Shown here in pieces: positions 1 to 12,739 of a DNA stretch of 64,000 nucleotides. Position 1 is the first letter of the stretch. Each line of letters opens with the position of its first letter. A model generated the notes under the pieces. The model did no database searches. It was not told the origin of the DNA and was given only the letters and a program-made list of their open reading frames with translations. The position numbers were made by a program, and so were the translations under genes. The stretch is from Taxillus chinensis (lineage: Eukaryota; Streptophyta; Magnoliopsida; Santalales; Loranthaceae). The stretch is taken from NCBI GenBank assembly GCA_023512835.1, contig CM042085.1, positions 4,063,989 through 4,127,988 on the forward strand. Direction: 5' to 3'.

Positions 1-424
1 TATTTTCCAATGTAATGTTATGGTTAGGGGCTGTTTAGGGACGTTTATTCTCTTTCCCTTTTAGATTTGTTACAGTAGAGATTATTGGTAGCAAATGGCA
101 CTGCAAATGCACTATTTGAACCGACTTGTTTCGCAGTATCGACTTATCACAGTGGATATGCTGGGTTATTAATCCGACCTCTCCTAAAATGGAGTAAAAG
201 TTGCCTGTTTTTATGAAATGAGCAGTCTTATACAGCACTTTCTGATTCTATAGGCAAAATTTTCATCATTTCAGAGAGGCTGCTGCTTTCTAATTATACC
301 ACTTTTGAATTAATATCTCATTCAACGAATATTTAGTGCTTGGATTTTTATTTATTTCCCATTTTTTCCAGAGCAAACACTGACTCTAACATGTCCATTC
401 GTGATATTTTTGATGGATTCCCAG

Positions 425-3400
425 TGGCCTTGCCGCAGCATACAAGTTGAAATTACAAGGGTTGAAGGTGACAGTCTTTGAAGCTGATGGAAGAGCTGGG
501 GGAAGATAAGAAGTGTTTTGCAAGATGGTTTAATTTGGGATGAGGGAGCTAATACTATGGTAAGTGCATTACTAACATAAGGATGTAAGGTTTTCATTGC
601 CCTCTGATTAAAGGGGATGAAGATGGTGCTGGTAATATGATTTTGGCAGGCTGGCATAGCCACATAGATTAATAACAGGAATATGCATAAACAATGGGTT
701 TTGGGCGCAATTTCCTGTTGTTCTTACATCAAACTGAGATTATAATAATGATGCCTAGTTTATTCAATATTCTTTTTGTACTAACTTCAATGATTATAAT
801 GATGCTTATAGTAACAATATCAGATTTCTTGACTTCATGCAGACAGAAAGTGAAATTGAGGTCAGAAAATTGCTTGATTCGCTTGAGCTTCGAGAGCAGC
901 AGCAAATTGTAAGTGCTGCCATTTACTCATGCGTTTTGGAAATCTTGCCGTTTGTCTGTTACGTGACTTGAAGGTCTTTTATAATATAACTGTTGAACCT
1001 GACTTCCTTCCTTCCAAGTTTCAAGTCAATCTCTGTTAAGTAGTTTTCAACACATTCTAATTGGATTCTGCAAGGGGTTTGGGGTACATGTGGCCTATAA
1101 ATTTATGTAAGATTACTTTCGATTTGATTTATCCTGGTAGAGTCCATTGATGCCTTTTGTAACAGCCAGTTTTGCAAAACAACCGCTACATAGTTAAAAA
1201 TGGAGTGCCAGAACTGGTATGTGATGTTGTTCTTTTGCATCTTACTTATTATTCACTTCTCTTTCTCTCTCTCATGTAGATCCTGTGTAATGTGCGTCTG
1301 ACCATTGCTTCTGTTCAAATTTTCATATCAGTTGCCTTCAAATCCCATTGCACTGATAAAGAGTAATATACTTTCTACGATCCAAGGTTTGTTTTCCAAA
1401 TTATGCTTGAACCATCTTTAATATAAATTTTTAATATTTCGCGAAGCAATTTAATTGGCTACAATGATAGATGAAAAATGCTTTATTAACTTAAATAATG
1501 TTCGGAAATTTTCTTTCTACAAAAGTGCGACATTTAAAAAAAATTAACAATAACATATTGTCTTTTGGTGCTTAAGCAGATCAAATACATCCCTAAGCTT
1601 CCCCATATAGGTTTTGTTTGTTTTTTTTCCTGATAAAATAAGTAGATAAATATAGGGTTTAATTAGTTTTCTTAGAATTGATTTGTTGTAAAACGCAGTC
1701 TAGCCAGCCTTAAAGCTAGGTTTTGTTTAAAATGTGTATTTGTCATTCCAAAAATAACATTTTGCTCTCTAAACTAAATTTGACAGAAAAATATATTATT
1801 TATATATATTGTAAAATTATGACAACCCACACATTTGTAGGAGTCGAGACATACAACATTTTTATTATTAATAAAATGTTATATAGATATAGTTTGCAAC
1901 TAATAATGACCTTTTTTAAAAGGCTATGTAAATATAAAAATAGTAATAGTAATAATAAATAATAATGATGCATTTAAATAATAAAATGTTACATACTTAC
2001 ATGTTATGAAAATATAAAATAGTAAATAATGATTTCAAAAAATAATAATGACTTTTAAATAAATGTTTTATAAATTGAATTGGTAAGTAATGATCATAAT
2101 AATTAATATAAATATGCTATGTAGATATAGTTAATGAATAATAATAGTATAAAAATTAATTCATTAATAATAATGTTTATTAATATATAGATCTATTTTT
2201 AATTATTATAAATTTATAAAATGGTAAATGCTTGAATTTTTGGTAATTAAATTAGGATAGATTAGTTAATGTGTTGTCAAAACCATGCTTTGCAAATGCA
2301 CCCCTTGCATTTTTTAAATCATGTTTTGAAGCTAATGAGTTTTGTAGAATTAAAATTCAGCTAACCAAACATGCCATGTTTTAAAGAAATTGCAAAACCA
2401 ACTCTTGTTTTCAAAACCATGGTTTTGAAAGAAAACCAAAAATAAAAATAAGAGAGAAAAGTAAATCTTTCTTATTCTTAATACCAAATGAAGGATTACA
2501 TACACATATAAATACACAATTATGATGATATAACTTAGGAAATAACTACCTAATTAGAAAATATATGACAATTGATTACAAGATATATGAAAACTAATTA
2601 ATTAAAGATTTTTTCATTCTCTTTTTAGTTGGTGCAAAGATATCACACATGTTCAATTTGGACAAACTGTATGAAACGAAACACCGAATCTGCATAGTCA
2701 TTACATCAATCAATTGTTCTGCTCTCTTAATGTGAAAACCTCCATTACACCGAATTTAAATTATCCTTGATGAAATTCCCGTTGAGTTCAATATGCTTGG
2801 TATGATCATAATGTACTGGATTATTACCTTTCTCGATGGCAGCTGTGTTATCACAAAAGAGTATCACTGGTTCTGAGGACTATAAGCAAGGTCTTGCAAA
2901 AGAATACTTAGCCATATAAGCTATTGAGTAACATGATTAAGAGCACGATATTCGATCAACTAGACAAAGAAATCACATTCTGTTTCTTGCTCCGTCAAGT
3001 TATCAAATTACCACCTTGAGACACTCGAAACAACAGAGGCCAAAGATGAATGACTTTTAGTTTTTATAGTCATTTCAACCTTCTCGTTGATACTAAAGAA
3101 ATTGACGCGTTGAAGAGATAGATATCAATTACAAAACTTTCACGTGCTAGTCACATGTCCTGAAATACACGTGTAAACAGAGCCTTGTTATCCAAATGCT
3201 TCACTCGTGAGAGAACGTTGACTTTTGGGGTTGCGACACGACGACGACGACGGAGAAGTCCGACAACATCGGTGATGTCGTTGCTGGCTGATGAGGTAGC
3301 AATCTTCTCTATCAGCAAGAGACAACTACAATGATGGTGGCAATGAGATGGAGACAAGGACGGACGAAGACGTCTAAAGTAGCGTACTGTGGCAGCGACA

Positions 3401-3848
3401 GCAGAATTCAGCAACGCGATGTTAGGATTTGCATACCACGATGAGTTCTACCGATGACAAAAGTAAGGCGATGGTGGTGTGACGGAGGTGTGATAGCGGC
3501 GGAAGTTGGATGCTGGACAAACACTGTTCACTCACATAGTGAAGAGCCAACGGAGGGCTCTTACAAGGGGCAGCGGCAGAGGTTAGGTTAGGAAAAATAC
3601 GTTTTGCTTTGATACCAAGTAGAAAATAAGTGAGAAAATAAATATTTTTTATTCGTATCAAATAAAGAATTTTTATACACATATAAATACACAATTATGA
3701 TGACATAACTTAGAAATAAATCTGTTTAGAAACCATCTAATTACAAAATATATGACAATTTATTACAAGATATATGATAATTAATTAATTGAAGATTATA
3801 TTATGTGTTTTATTTTGGCTTTTTGCAGTTGCAGATTATTTTGGAGCC
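425..3848 (+). pseudogene. Inverted, truncated PPOX2 copy (exons 3-6 and the start of exon 7)
   Basis: Exon homologues lie at 425-559 (starts GLAAAYK, contains FEADGRAGG), 843-908 (TESEIEV), 1166-1216 ([11 protein letters not shown]), 1332-1386 (LPSNPIALI) and 3829-3848 (QIILEP), all with GT-AG borders. The copy stops inside exon 7 at the palindrome centre. Exon 3 is one base shorter than in the right arm (a G run after GCTG) and exon 6 is two bases shorter (before ATCCAAG), so two frames are broken. The exon 6 break sits where the family normally has Gln (LSTQSK), i.e. possibly a CAG codon, so it may be a sequencing error rather than a mutation. Exons 1-2 would lie left of the window. It cannot encode a full enzyme: the FAD fold is incomplete and the C-terminal half is absent. 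Confidence 0.88.
2440..3800 (-). mobile_element. Copia-like LTR element remnant in the left arm
   Basis: This is the mirror image of the element in the right arm. The minus-strand 5' LTR lies at about 3617-3800, and a primer-binding-like motif (reverse complement of TTGGTATCAAAGC) at 3605-3617. The 3' LTR-like copy lies at about 2440-2610. The internal part is only about 1 kb and lacks recognisable integrase and reverse transcriptase. The RNase H tail seen in the other arm is degraded here. It was probably inserted in the PPOX2 intron before the inverted duplication, since both arms carry it at the same place. Confidence 0.65.
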
Positions 3849-6800
3849 ATCACAGAGAAGTATAAGATATCTCTCACAGAAATATATTCTGGATCTCCAG
3901 CACTGCTGCCCGCAACAAAAGGATCGATTAAATAATCAACAACCTAAAAAAACATAATAAGACCATGAAATGACAAGATATTTCTATCTAAAATTTCAGA
4001 GTGCTGAACTTCCTATATGCAAATTCAAAAGTTAAAACAAGTCAAAGAACTCTGTCGATAAACAAACAAATATAATTATGAAATAAAAAGTACCATATGT
4101 CAAAAAATAACTGAATACCTCTTTCCCAAAATGACGCTGAAAGAACTGACCAACACTACAAAGAAGGAAAAATGAATCAAGAAATTGTTTAAAAGTATTA
4201 TATCCATGTTTCCATATGAATTTAAAAAGTAGAGTAATAAGTCAAATGTCTGTGAAATGGGATGATTATCCGCATACTTAGCAGAGCATACAGGTGATCA
4301 GTGATACTTTATACAAAGCATAAAAATGAGAAGAGGCTCCATTTCCTAACAGATTGGACTCTTCACCTTTCCTCCTCATCAGTAGATGTCTTTGAGATGT
4401 TTCTTCTCTTCCACAAAAAAGGCTCCAAAATAATCTGCAACTGCAAAAGGCAAATAAAACACATAATATAATCTTCAATTAATTAATTATCATATATCTT
4501 GTAATAAATTATCATATATTTTGTAATTAGATGGTTTTCTAAACAGATTTATTTCCTAAGTTATGTCATCATAATTGTGTATTTATATGTGTATATAATT
4601 CTTTATTTGATATTAAGAATAAAAAATATTTATTTTTCTCACTTATTTTCTACTTGGTATCAAAGCAAAATGTATTTTTTTTCCTAACCTAACCTCTGCC
4701 GCCGCCCCTTGTAAGAACCTTTCTGTCGGCTCTTCACTATGTGAGTGAACAGTGTTTAGTATCCAGCTTCCGCCGCTATCACACCTCCGTCACACCACCA
4801 TCGCACTACTTTCGGTCATCGGTAGAACTCATCGTCGTATGCAAATCCTAACATCGCGTTGCTGAATTCTTGCTGTCGCTGCCATAGTCTGCTCTCGTAG
4901 ACGTCTTCGTCCGTCACTTTGTCTCCATCTCGTTGCCACCATCATTGTCGCTGTCTCTTGCTGATAGAGAAGATTGCTACCTCTATCAGCCAGCATTGAC
5001 ATCACCGATGTTGTCGGACTTCTCCGTCGTTGTCGTCGTCGTAGCAATCTCAAAAGTCAACGTTCTCTCACGAGTGAAGCATCTGGATAACAAGGCTCTG
5101 TTTACACGTGTATTTGAGGACACGTGACTAGCACGTGAAAGTTTTGTAATTGATATCTATCTCTTCACTGCCTTGAATTTCTTTAGCATCAACGAGGAGG
5201 TTGAAATGACTATAAAAACTAAAAGTCATTCATCTTTGGCCTCTCATGTTGCTCGAGTGTCTCAAGGTGGTAATTTGATAACTTGACGGAGCAAGAAACG
5301 AGAATGTGATTTCTTTGTCTAGTTCGAAGCCGAATATCGTGCTCTTCATCATGTTACTCAATAGCTTATATGGCTAAGTATTCTTTTGCAAGACCTTGGT
5401 TATCGTCCTCAGAAGCCAGTGATACTCTTTTGTGATAACACAGCTGCCATCGAGATAGCTAATAATCCAGTACATTATGATCGTACCAAGCATATTGAAC
5501 TCGACGGGAATTTCATCAAGTATAATTTAAATTCAGGTGTAATGGAGGTTTTCTACATTAAGAGAAGCGAGAACAATTGATTGATGTAATGACTCATGCG
5601 ATTCCTGGTGTTTCGTTTCATACGGTTTTGTCCAAATTGAACATGTGTGATATCTTTGCACCAACTTAAAAGAGAGAATTGAAAAAAAATCTTTAATTAA
5701 TTAGTTTTCATATATCTTGTAATCAATTGTCATATATTTTCTAATTAGGTAGTTATTTCCTAAGTTATATCATCATAATTGTGTATTTATATGTGTATGT
5801 AATCCTTCATTTGGTATTAAGAATAAGAAAGATTTACTTTTCTCTCTTATTTTTTATTTTTTGGTTTTCTTTCAAAACCATGGTTTTGAAAACAAGAGTT
5901 GGTTTTGCAATTTCTTTAAAACATGGCATGTTTGGTTAGCTGAATTTTAATTCTACAAAACTTCATTAGCTTCAAAACATGATTTAAAAAATGCGAGGGG
6001 TGCATTTGCAAAAGCATGGTTTTGACAACACATTAACTAATCTATCCTAATTTAATTACCAAAATTCAAGCATTTACCATTTTATAAATTTATAATAATT
6101 AAAAATAGATCTATATATTAATAAACATTATTATTAATGAATTAATTTTTATACTATTATTATTCACTAACTATATCTACATAGCATATTTATATTAATT
6201 ATTATGATCATTACTTACCAATTCAATTTATAAAACATTTATTTAAAAGTCATTATTATTTTTTGAAATCATTATTTACTATTTTATATTTTCATAACAT
6301 GTAAGTATGTAACATTTTATTATTTAAATGCATCATTATTATTTATTACTACTATTACTATTTTTATATTTACATAGCCTTTTAAAAAAGGTCATTATTA
6401 GTTGCAAACTATATCTATATAACATTTTATTAATAATAAAAATGTTGTATGTCTCGACTCCTACAAATGTGTGGGTTGTCATAATTTTATAATATATATA
6501 AATAATATATTTTTCTGTCAAATTTAGTTTAGAGAGGCAAAATGTTATTTTGGAATGACAAACACACATTTTAAACAAAACCTAGCTTTAAGGCTGGCTA
6601 GACTGCGTTTTACAACAAATCAATTCTAAGAAAACTAATTAAACCCTATATTTATCTACTTATTTTATCAGGAAAAAAAACAAACAAAACCTATATGGGG
6701 AAGCTTAGGGATGTATTTGATCTGCTTAAGCACCAAAAGACAATATGTTATTGTTAATTTTTTTTAAATGTCACGCTTTTGTAGAAAGAAAATTTCCGAA

Positions 6801-8477
6801 CATTATTTAAGTTAATAAAGCATTTTTCATCTATAATTGTAGCCAATTAAATTACTTCGCGAAATATTAAAAATTTATATTAAAGATGGTTCAAGCATAA
6901 TTTGGAAAACAAACCTTGGATCGTGTAGAAAGTATATTACTCTTTATCAGTGCAATGGGATTTGAAGGCAACTGATATGAAAATTTGAACAGAAGCAATG
7001 GTCAGACGCACATTACACAGGATCTACATGAGAGAGAGAAAGAGAAATGCAAAAGAACAACATCACATACCAGTTCTGGCACTCCATTTTTAACTATGTA
7101 GCGGTTGTTTTGCAAAACTGGCTGTTACAAAAGGCATCAATGGACTCTACCAGGATAAATCAAATCGAAAGTAATCTTACATAAATTTATAGGCCACATG
7201 TACCCCAAACCCCTTGCAGAATCCAATTAGAATGTGTTGAAAACTACTTAACAGAGATTGACTTGAAACTTGGAAGGAAGGAAGTCAGGTTCAACAGTTA
7301 TATTATAAAAGACCTTCAAGTCACGTAACAGACAAACGGCAAGATTTCCAAAACGCATGAGTAAATGGCAGCACTTACAATTTGCTGCTGCTCTCGAAGC
7401 TCAAGCGAATCAAGCAATTTTCTGACCTCAATTTCACTTTCTGTCTGCATGAAGTCAAGAAATCTGATATTGTTACTATAAGCATCATTATAATCATTGA
7501 AGTTAGTACAAAAAGAATATTGAATAAACTAGGCATCATTATTATAATCTCAGTTTGATGTAAGAACAACAGGAAATTGCGCCCAAAACCCATTGTTTAT
7601 GCATATTCCTGTTATTAATCTATGTGGCTATGCCAGCCTGCCAAAATCATATTACCAGCACCATCTTCATCCCCTTTAATCAGAGGGCAATGAAAACCTT
7701 ACATCCTTATGTTAGTAATGCACTTACCATAGTATTAGCTCCCTCATCCCAAATTAAACCATCTTGCAAAACACTTCTTATCTTCCCCCCAGCTCTTCCA
7801 TCAGCTTCAAAGACCGTCACCTTCAACCCTTGTAATTTCAACTTGTATGCTGCGGCAAGGCCACTGGGAATCCATCAAAATATCACGAATGGACATGTTA
7901 GAGTCAGTGTTTGCTCTGAAAAAAATGGGAAATAAATAAAAATCCAAGCACTAAATATTCGTTGAATGAGATATTAATTCAAAAGTGGTCTAATTAGAAA
8001 GTGCTGTATAAGACTGCTCATTTCATAAAAACAGGCAACTTTTACTCCATTTTAGGAGAGGTCAGATTAATAACCCAGCATATCCACTGTGATAAGTCGA
8101 TACTGCGAAACAAGTCGGTTCAAATAGTGCATTTGCAGTGCCATTTGCTACCAATAGTCTCTACTGTAACAAATCTAAAAGGGAAAGAGAATAAACGTCC
8201 CAAAACAGCCCCTAACCATAACATTACATTGGAAAATAAAAACAGCAGTGAAATTGAAGATTCATCAAACATATACCTGGCGCCAGCACCAACAACAGCA
8301 ACCTTCTTAGCAGAACCTGGAACTCCACACTGTCAATCGTTTTCGGTGACAACAAAGTCGAGTGATTGAAAAAACAGAGATCATAGGTTACAATATATGC
8401 ATCGAAGTAAGCGATTGCAGATTCAGGCACATCATTTATGTACATGATTCGACCACATGGACCTTCTATATCATGTC

Positions 8478-8514
<37 letters not shown>

Positions 8515-8559
8515 GAGAGAGAGATTACGTTGCTTGTTATGCTGCGCGTCCGAGGCCAT
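3836..8559 (-). CDS. PPOX2: 5' half of protoporphyrinogen oxidase 2, truncated by an inverted duplication
   Basis: Protoporphyrinogen oxidase uses FAD to oxidise protoporphyrinogen IX to protoporphyrin IX, the last step shared by heme and chlorophyll synthesis. Nine minus-strand exons join in phase: 8529-8559 ([10 protein letters not shown]), 8277-8322, 7728-7863, 7379-7444, 7071-7121, 6915-6971, 4367-4440, 4119-4155 and 3836-3943. They total 606 nt (201 codons plus stop). The dinucleotide-binding motif [16 protein letters not shown] spans exons 2-3, [10 protein letters not shown] follows, then [20 protein letters not shown] and VVDYLIDPF. The family is about 500 residues, so this is the N-terminal FAD-binding part only. 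After DPEY the frame runs through the inversion junction and stops at TAA 3838-3836. The exon 1/2 border is the least certain. The product is probably not an active enzyme; the locus could instead make a hairpin RNA. Confidence 0.85.
3849..4420. other. Unique loop of the PPOX2 palindrome
   Basis: This 572-bp segment separates the two arms. On the minus strand it carries the rest of PPOX2 exon 7, exon 8 (4119-4155) and most of exon 9 (from 3943 down). It has no inverted partner, so it would form the loop of any hairpin transcript. Confidence 0.9.
4421..8238 (-). repeat. Right arm of the 3.8-kb PPOX2 inverted repeat
   Basis: Reverse complement of 1-3848. It holds PPOX2 exons 3-6 and the start of exon 7 with open reading frames, plus a copia-like insertion in intron 6. 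Exons 1-2 (8277-8559) lie just outside the arm, so the presumed promoter is present only on this side within the window. Confidence 0.95.
4478..5856 (+). mobile_element. Small copia-like LTR element in PPOX2 intron 6
   Basis: Two similar AT-rich repeats of about 170 bp, at about 4478-4650 and 5688-5856, share a run from the ATATATCTTGTAAT region to the GAATAA..ATTT region and look like LTRs. Directly after the first is TTGGTATCAAAGC (4654-4666), close to an initiator-Met tRNA primer-binding site. The internal region is only about 1 kb. Positions 5386-5580 encode the end of copia RNase H ([15 protein letters not shown], then RTKHIE). Gag, integrase and reverse transcriptase are missing, so this is a non-autonomous deletion derivative. 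Exact ends and target-site duplication could not be fixed. Confidence 0.7.
8461..8525. repeat. Compound (TG)n(AG)n microsatellite in PPOX2 intron 1
   Basis: About nine TG repeats run into an AG tract, seen as (CT)n(CA)n on the gene strand directly after the exon 1 donor. A pyrimidine-rich tract here could affect splicing of the tiny first exon. Confidence 0.9.
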
Positions 8560-8599
8560 TTCAGGAATGACTCAGTAACTCTGAGCTTCGCGGCCTGAG

Positions 8600-11500
8600 C
8601 AGTCCTGAAGGAGTCGTCGAGGACAGGGGTAAGTAACTCCCAAAGATTTATTTATTTATTCATTTATTGTTGGAAAGCATTGAGCAATGAGCAAGCAAGG
8701 ATTGGATGGGAGAGATGTGGGCCATAAAAGCGACCAGGCCATTGTCTTGGCTAATGGCTAGCCAGGATCAAGTGCACAGCGTAGGCACATAAAATTATAC
8801 ATGGCCCACGGTTGACAGCACCAGCAGCGGGAAAAACAGCCATACTTGTCCAGAAGGGTAGCTTTGATAGGCATGATATTTTTCTATGTGATTTGATTGG
8901 AGTTGAAACAATCCTATAATCAAATTTGAAGTGTTAAGTTTATGGTAACATTTTATGCGAGACAGTCTTTAGTTTGTCCTATAATTTATTGAGTGTTTTA
9001 AGTGTTTAATTAACAATTTCAATTCTTATATTAGGAAATCTTCTTTATTTAAAGTTTTTACAATTTTCCTTTGAAACGTTTCAAAACTAAGTTTTAAGTT
9101 TTAAAATTTTGAAATGGTTGTGAGTTTAGGTTAAAGTAAAAAAAATAGTTTTAGAAGTTTTAAATTTTTAGATTATTTCTTGAAAGTATTTTCCTCTGTA
9201 ACAACACAAAAACATATCAATAGCAAAATAAAAAAACAATAACAACAACCCAAACTATTTCTCATGATAGTGACACGAAAACTCCACATATCAAAGAACA
9301 TTGATGATGAGCTTGGAGCTTTTATTGAAGTTTAGTGATACAAAATAATGGTAAAATGGAGATGAATTGAGCATCATAATTTTTTTTAAGATTTATTTTA
9401 AAAGTTTTGTTATAATGTTTTTTTAAAAGTTTTGCATTTTAAAGTTTTTATGCGTGCCTTTTGTTTTAAATTAGTATACTTTTATTGAGTTATTTGTTAG
9501 TTTTATTATGAACTTTTAGTTCACTATGAGAGTAGACATCAAAACAGGCATTCTATATGTTGGAGGCAAAAGGCTCAAAAATATATTAATTCTACAAAGA
9601 ATATGAAACACATTCACTTCTTATTCATTAAGACAAGTCTACGAATCATATACATTTTGCAAAAAATAAAAAAAACTTAACAATTTTAATAGTAAAATCT
9701 CACTGAACACTTGAGTGTGAATTAGCCAAAGCTATTAAAACACTGCATAAATTCTTAATAGATAAATATATTATTGTTAGTCATATACCCATAATAGTAT
9801 TGTAACATTTTGTTTCTCGAAATTTTCAAATCCTTTTATATTCATAAACAAATACAATTTTTGTTACTTGTTGTTTTTTGCTTTCTCTTCCCAAGTGATA
9901 GGCACATTTTGGTATTGAAACTATTACTTTATAAGCAAAAAAATCTATTTGACATATTAAAAAAAATACTTATAAAAATATTTATGTATTTTAATGGTAA
10001 AAAAAACAAAATCAGTTATGAGTTGTTTTTTAAGATTGTAACTTTGAAAATTTAATATTAGATTTATTTAGAAATAAAAAAAGAAAAGAGGTGTATGCTT
10101 AAAATTTTAAAAGTAATGATATATTTATTTTTTTTATAATTTATTTTTGATTTACTAAATATCTATTATCTATTTTTAAAATCGACAACAATTTTAAAAT
10201 CACAGTTGATCAAGCACTAATATATTTGTTTTTAGAGTAATTTTTTTCTCAACATAACCAAAAACAACTTCATTTAAAAACACAATATTATCAAACCAAC
10301 TTATTATATGCTTTGAGTTCAAGCTTGCATGGTTTTGTTTTTGGTGAGCTTTGCATGCCATAAGTGTAAGCCCCTATCATAAAAGGCATATTGACGGCAA
10401 CAAAACGAGTTTGGGATAAGTCATCTTTATTTTGAAGATGTCATTCTAAACCTGTCTCCGAACCAGTTACATCGATATGAAAACTGTCTCAATAGGGTTG
10501 AATCGAGACAGTACCTAGCATCCACCATGAAATTACTATATGCAGACACAATAAGATGTGTTGGAAATGTGTTACCCTCAAATAAGTTCCATTTAAGACA
10601 AATTGTTCCAAGCCCATGATGAATCAGTCAAAAACGTCCCAAACTAGTACCGAACCTAATTATGTTGATCCGAAAATCATTACAATAAGAGTGTGGTGGG
10701 GCGAATAATCAAAATGACCTGCTCCATACCTAAAAAGACATTACTTTAGAAAATATATTCGTATATCATTAAGTTAGGCATTAAGCTTTGTTTCTATGAT
10801 ATTTACGCCGATGTGAGCATTACATATTAAAACAATATCGTAATGATTTTATATTGAAATGTAGTTGTATGATTATTTCATATATATTAAATTTTTGATT
10901 TTATTATAACTTTTACATGTGTTTACAATAATTTAACCTGGTAAAAAATAAGGGGTGTTTCACAAATATTTTAATGGCTTAATCTTTAGCGCGCTCAACA
11001 TCTATTTATTTTATTTTACCAATAATATATAGACAAGTAAATCATGGTAGCGTGGAAAAGTCGTCTCTCAAAGGAAAATAATGTTAATTTTGTAGTCAGC
11101 TGCAAGTATTATATAAATATAAAACCTTTTCTTTTGCAATTTCAAAAATAAAAAAGTACTTCACCTATGATTTTTTATCAATGATATATAGCAACATGTG
11201 TTTTGCATGGTCAATATTTTTTTTAGACAATAGGATAGTGTGTCAGAGTTTAATTTTGGAAGGTTAGAAAGAAAGTCTGACTATGAAATTTCTTACCAAA
11301 AGAAGGGAAAAAAAATTTGACCATGACATTTACTCATCAAGGAAAATTTTGAATTTAAACTTTGTTGGCATTATTTAGATCAATCGTGGGATCGGTTATT
11401 TTTGTGGGAGCATTTGACCTTTTTGGCATTTCATTAGTAAGTGACTGTTTTCAATTCTCATACATTTATTAAAGCATTTAAACTATCTAACGTTTTCTTT

Positions 11501-12200
11501 TTTAAGGCTATATTTTCGTGAGTTGTTTGCCAGGCTTTAGCATTATTGTTTTTTTTTTATATTATTATTTATTTTTATTGAAGCTAATTAACATGCACTC
11601 ACATAAAACAAAACAGAATAAATATAATAATTTCAAATTAGTATGGTTCGAAAGTTTAAAAAAAGCAACATGCAATTCAAAATTTCAATAATGACACAAT
11701 TCAATTAAATTTAAAAATTTTAACGTAAAGCAACCCTATATTAGGAAAGCTGAGCAATCCACCTATATTTGAGCTTAAATTCATAAATGCATTGTTTTTA
11801 TATAGAAAACAAAATGTTATCCACGTCTCAAACCTGTGGAATTTATTTCAATTAAAAAAAAACATGTTTTGATAAGCTTGTTGAGCTGCTGAAAATTTAT
11901 AAGATTATAGCCTATAGTCGATATATAGAAATTATATATTTTATGTGTGTGTACATATATATATATATATATATATAAACCAAGTCATTTCTCTTATTAT
12001 CGTTCTTAAGCAATTCATCTTAAAATATATAATTTTTTTTTTAAAACCCTCAACATTTTCTATTAGCACTGCTAAAAATTCGAAATTGAGAGCTTGTATA
12101 CTTAATTAATATAGCATTAAAGTATATCACGTGTCATAGTCACTAAAAATGATTGGGAAACAAAAAGGTTAGAGTAGAAATTGATGGACATTTTAATTTT
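8600..12200. other. AT-rich intergenic region without recognisable genes
   Basis: No ORF with family resemblance, no tRNA and no clear LTR pair were seen. The stretch has many T and A runs and a (TA)n tract at about 11957-11980. The part just right of 8600 should hold the PPOX2 promoter (minus strand); the part left of 12200 the TCX promoter. No core promoter element was distinctive enough to call. Confidence 0.7.
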
Positions 12201-12528
12201 CATTAAATGGAATTCAAATACCAGCCGTTCATCTATTCTGGCTCGGGCAGGCAGAGAGGAGGTCCACCGTCCACGTGTAAAACGCCCATGGTCAACATCA
12301 GTACGTCACCGTGTCCAGCCCGGATTAGCGCCAAATTCACTGGCATAATCCAACGGCTGGCAGCTTCCAAAAAAATTTGGCTCTCTAAACTTGATTTCAA
12401 TTCTGACCGTCCCACCTCATCATCGTCCATCTCGCTGTCCAATGGCCATATATTGAAAATTCAAAATCGACGACGTGCGAGCAGTATCGAAAATCCTCAT
12501 TCTTCAGTCTCAGTCTTTCTCAGCTCTG

Positions 12529-12529
<1 letters not shown>

Positions 12530-12579
<50 letters not shown>
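12530..12579. repeat. (CA)n microsatellite in the TCX upstream/leader region
   Basis: An uninterrupted run of about 24 CA repeats lies about 600 bp upstream of the TCX start codon. It also inflates several false ORFs with Thr-His or Val-Cys repeats. Confidence 0.95.
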
Positions 12580-12583
<4 letters not shown>

Positions 12584-12739
12584 CGTTCGAACCCCCCCAC
12601 AAATCTTCGCCTCTCATCTTTCAGATCGAGTCCGACACTTCTGCGAAGCTCTTCGTTCGTCGGCCATGTCGCGGCCGCCTCTATCGATTTCTCGCGAAGG
12701 AGTTTCAACATTTATCGAGTTTTAATCCCGAATATGTGA

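Larger units (their letters stand above)
1..3848 (+). repeat. Left arm of a 3.8-kb inverted repeat (PPOX2 palindrome)
   Basis: Base 1 pairs with about 8238 and base 3848 with about 4421 on the opposite strand. The match is nearly continuous across introns, exons and an inserted retroelement. The arm may extend beyond the window start, because the match is still running at base 1. It lies in the plus orientation relative to the minus-strand gene copy in the right arm. Intron sequence is almost identical between arms, while the inserted copia-like part differs more. Confidence 0.95.

Noticed and set aside
8362..8598. ORF with Val-Cys and Arg-Glu repeats
   Set aside because: It is a translation of the (TG)n(AG)n tract antisense to PPOX2 intron 1.
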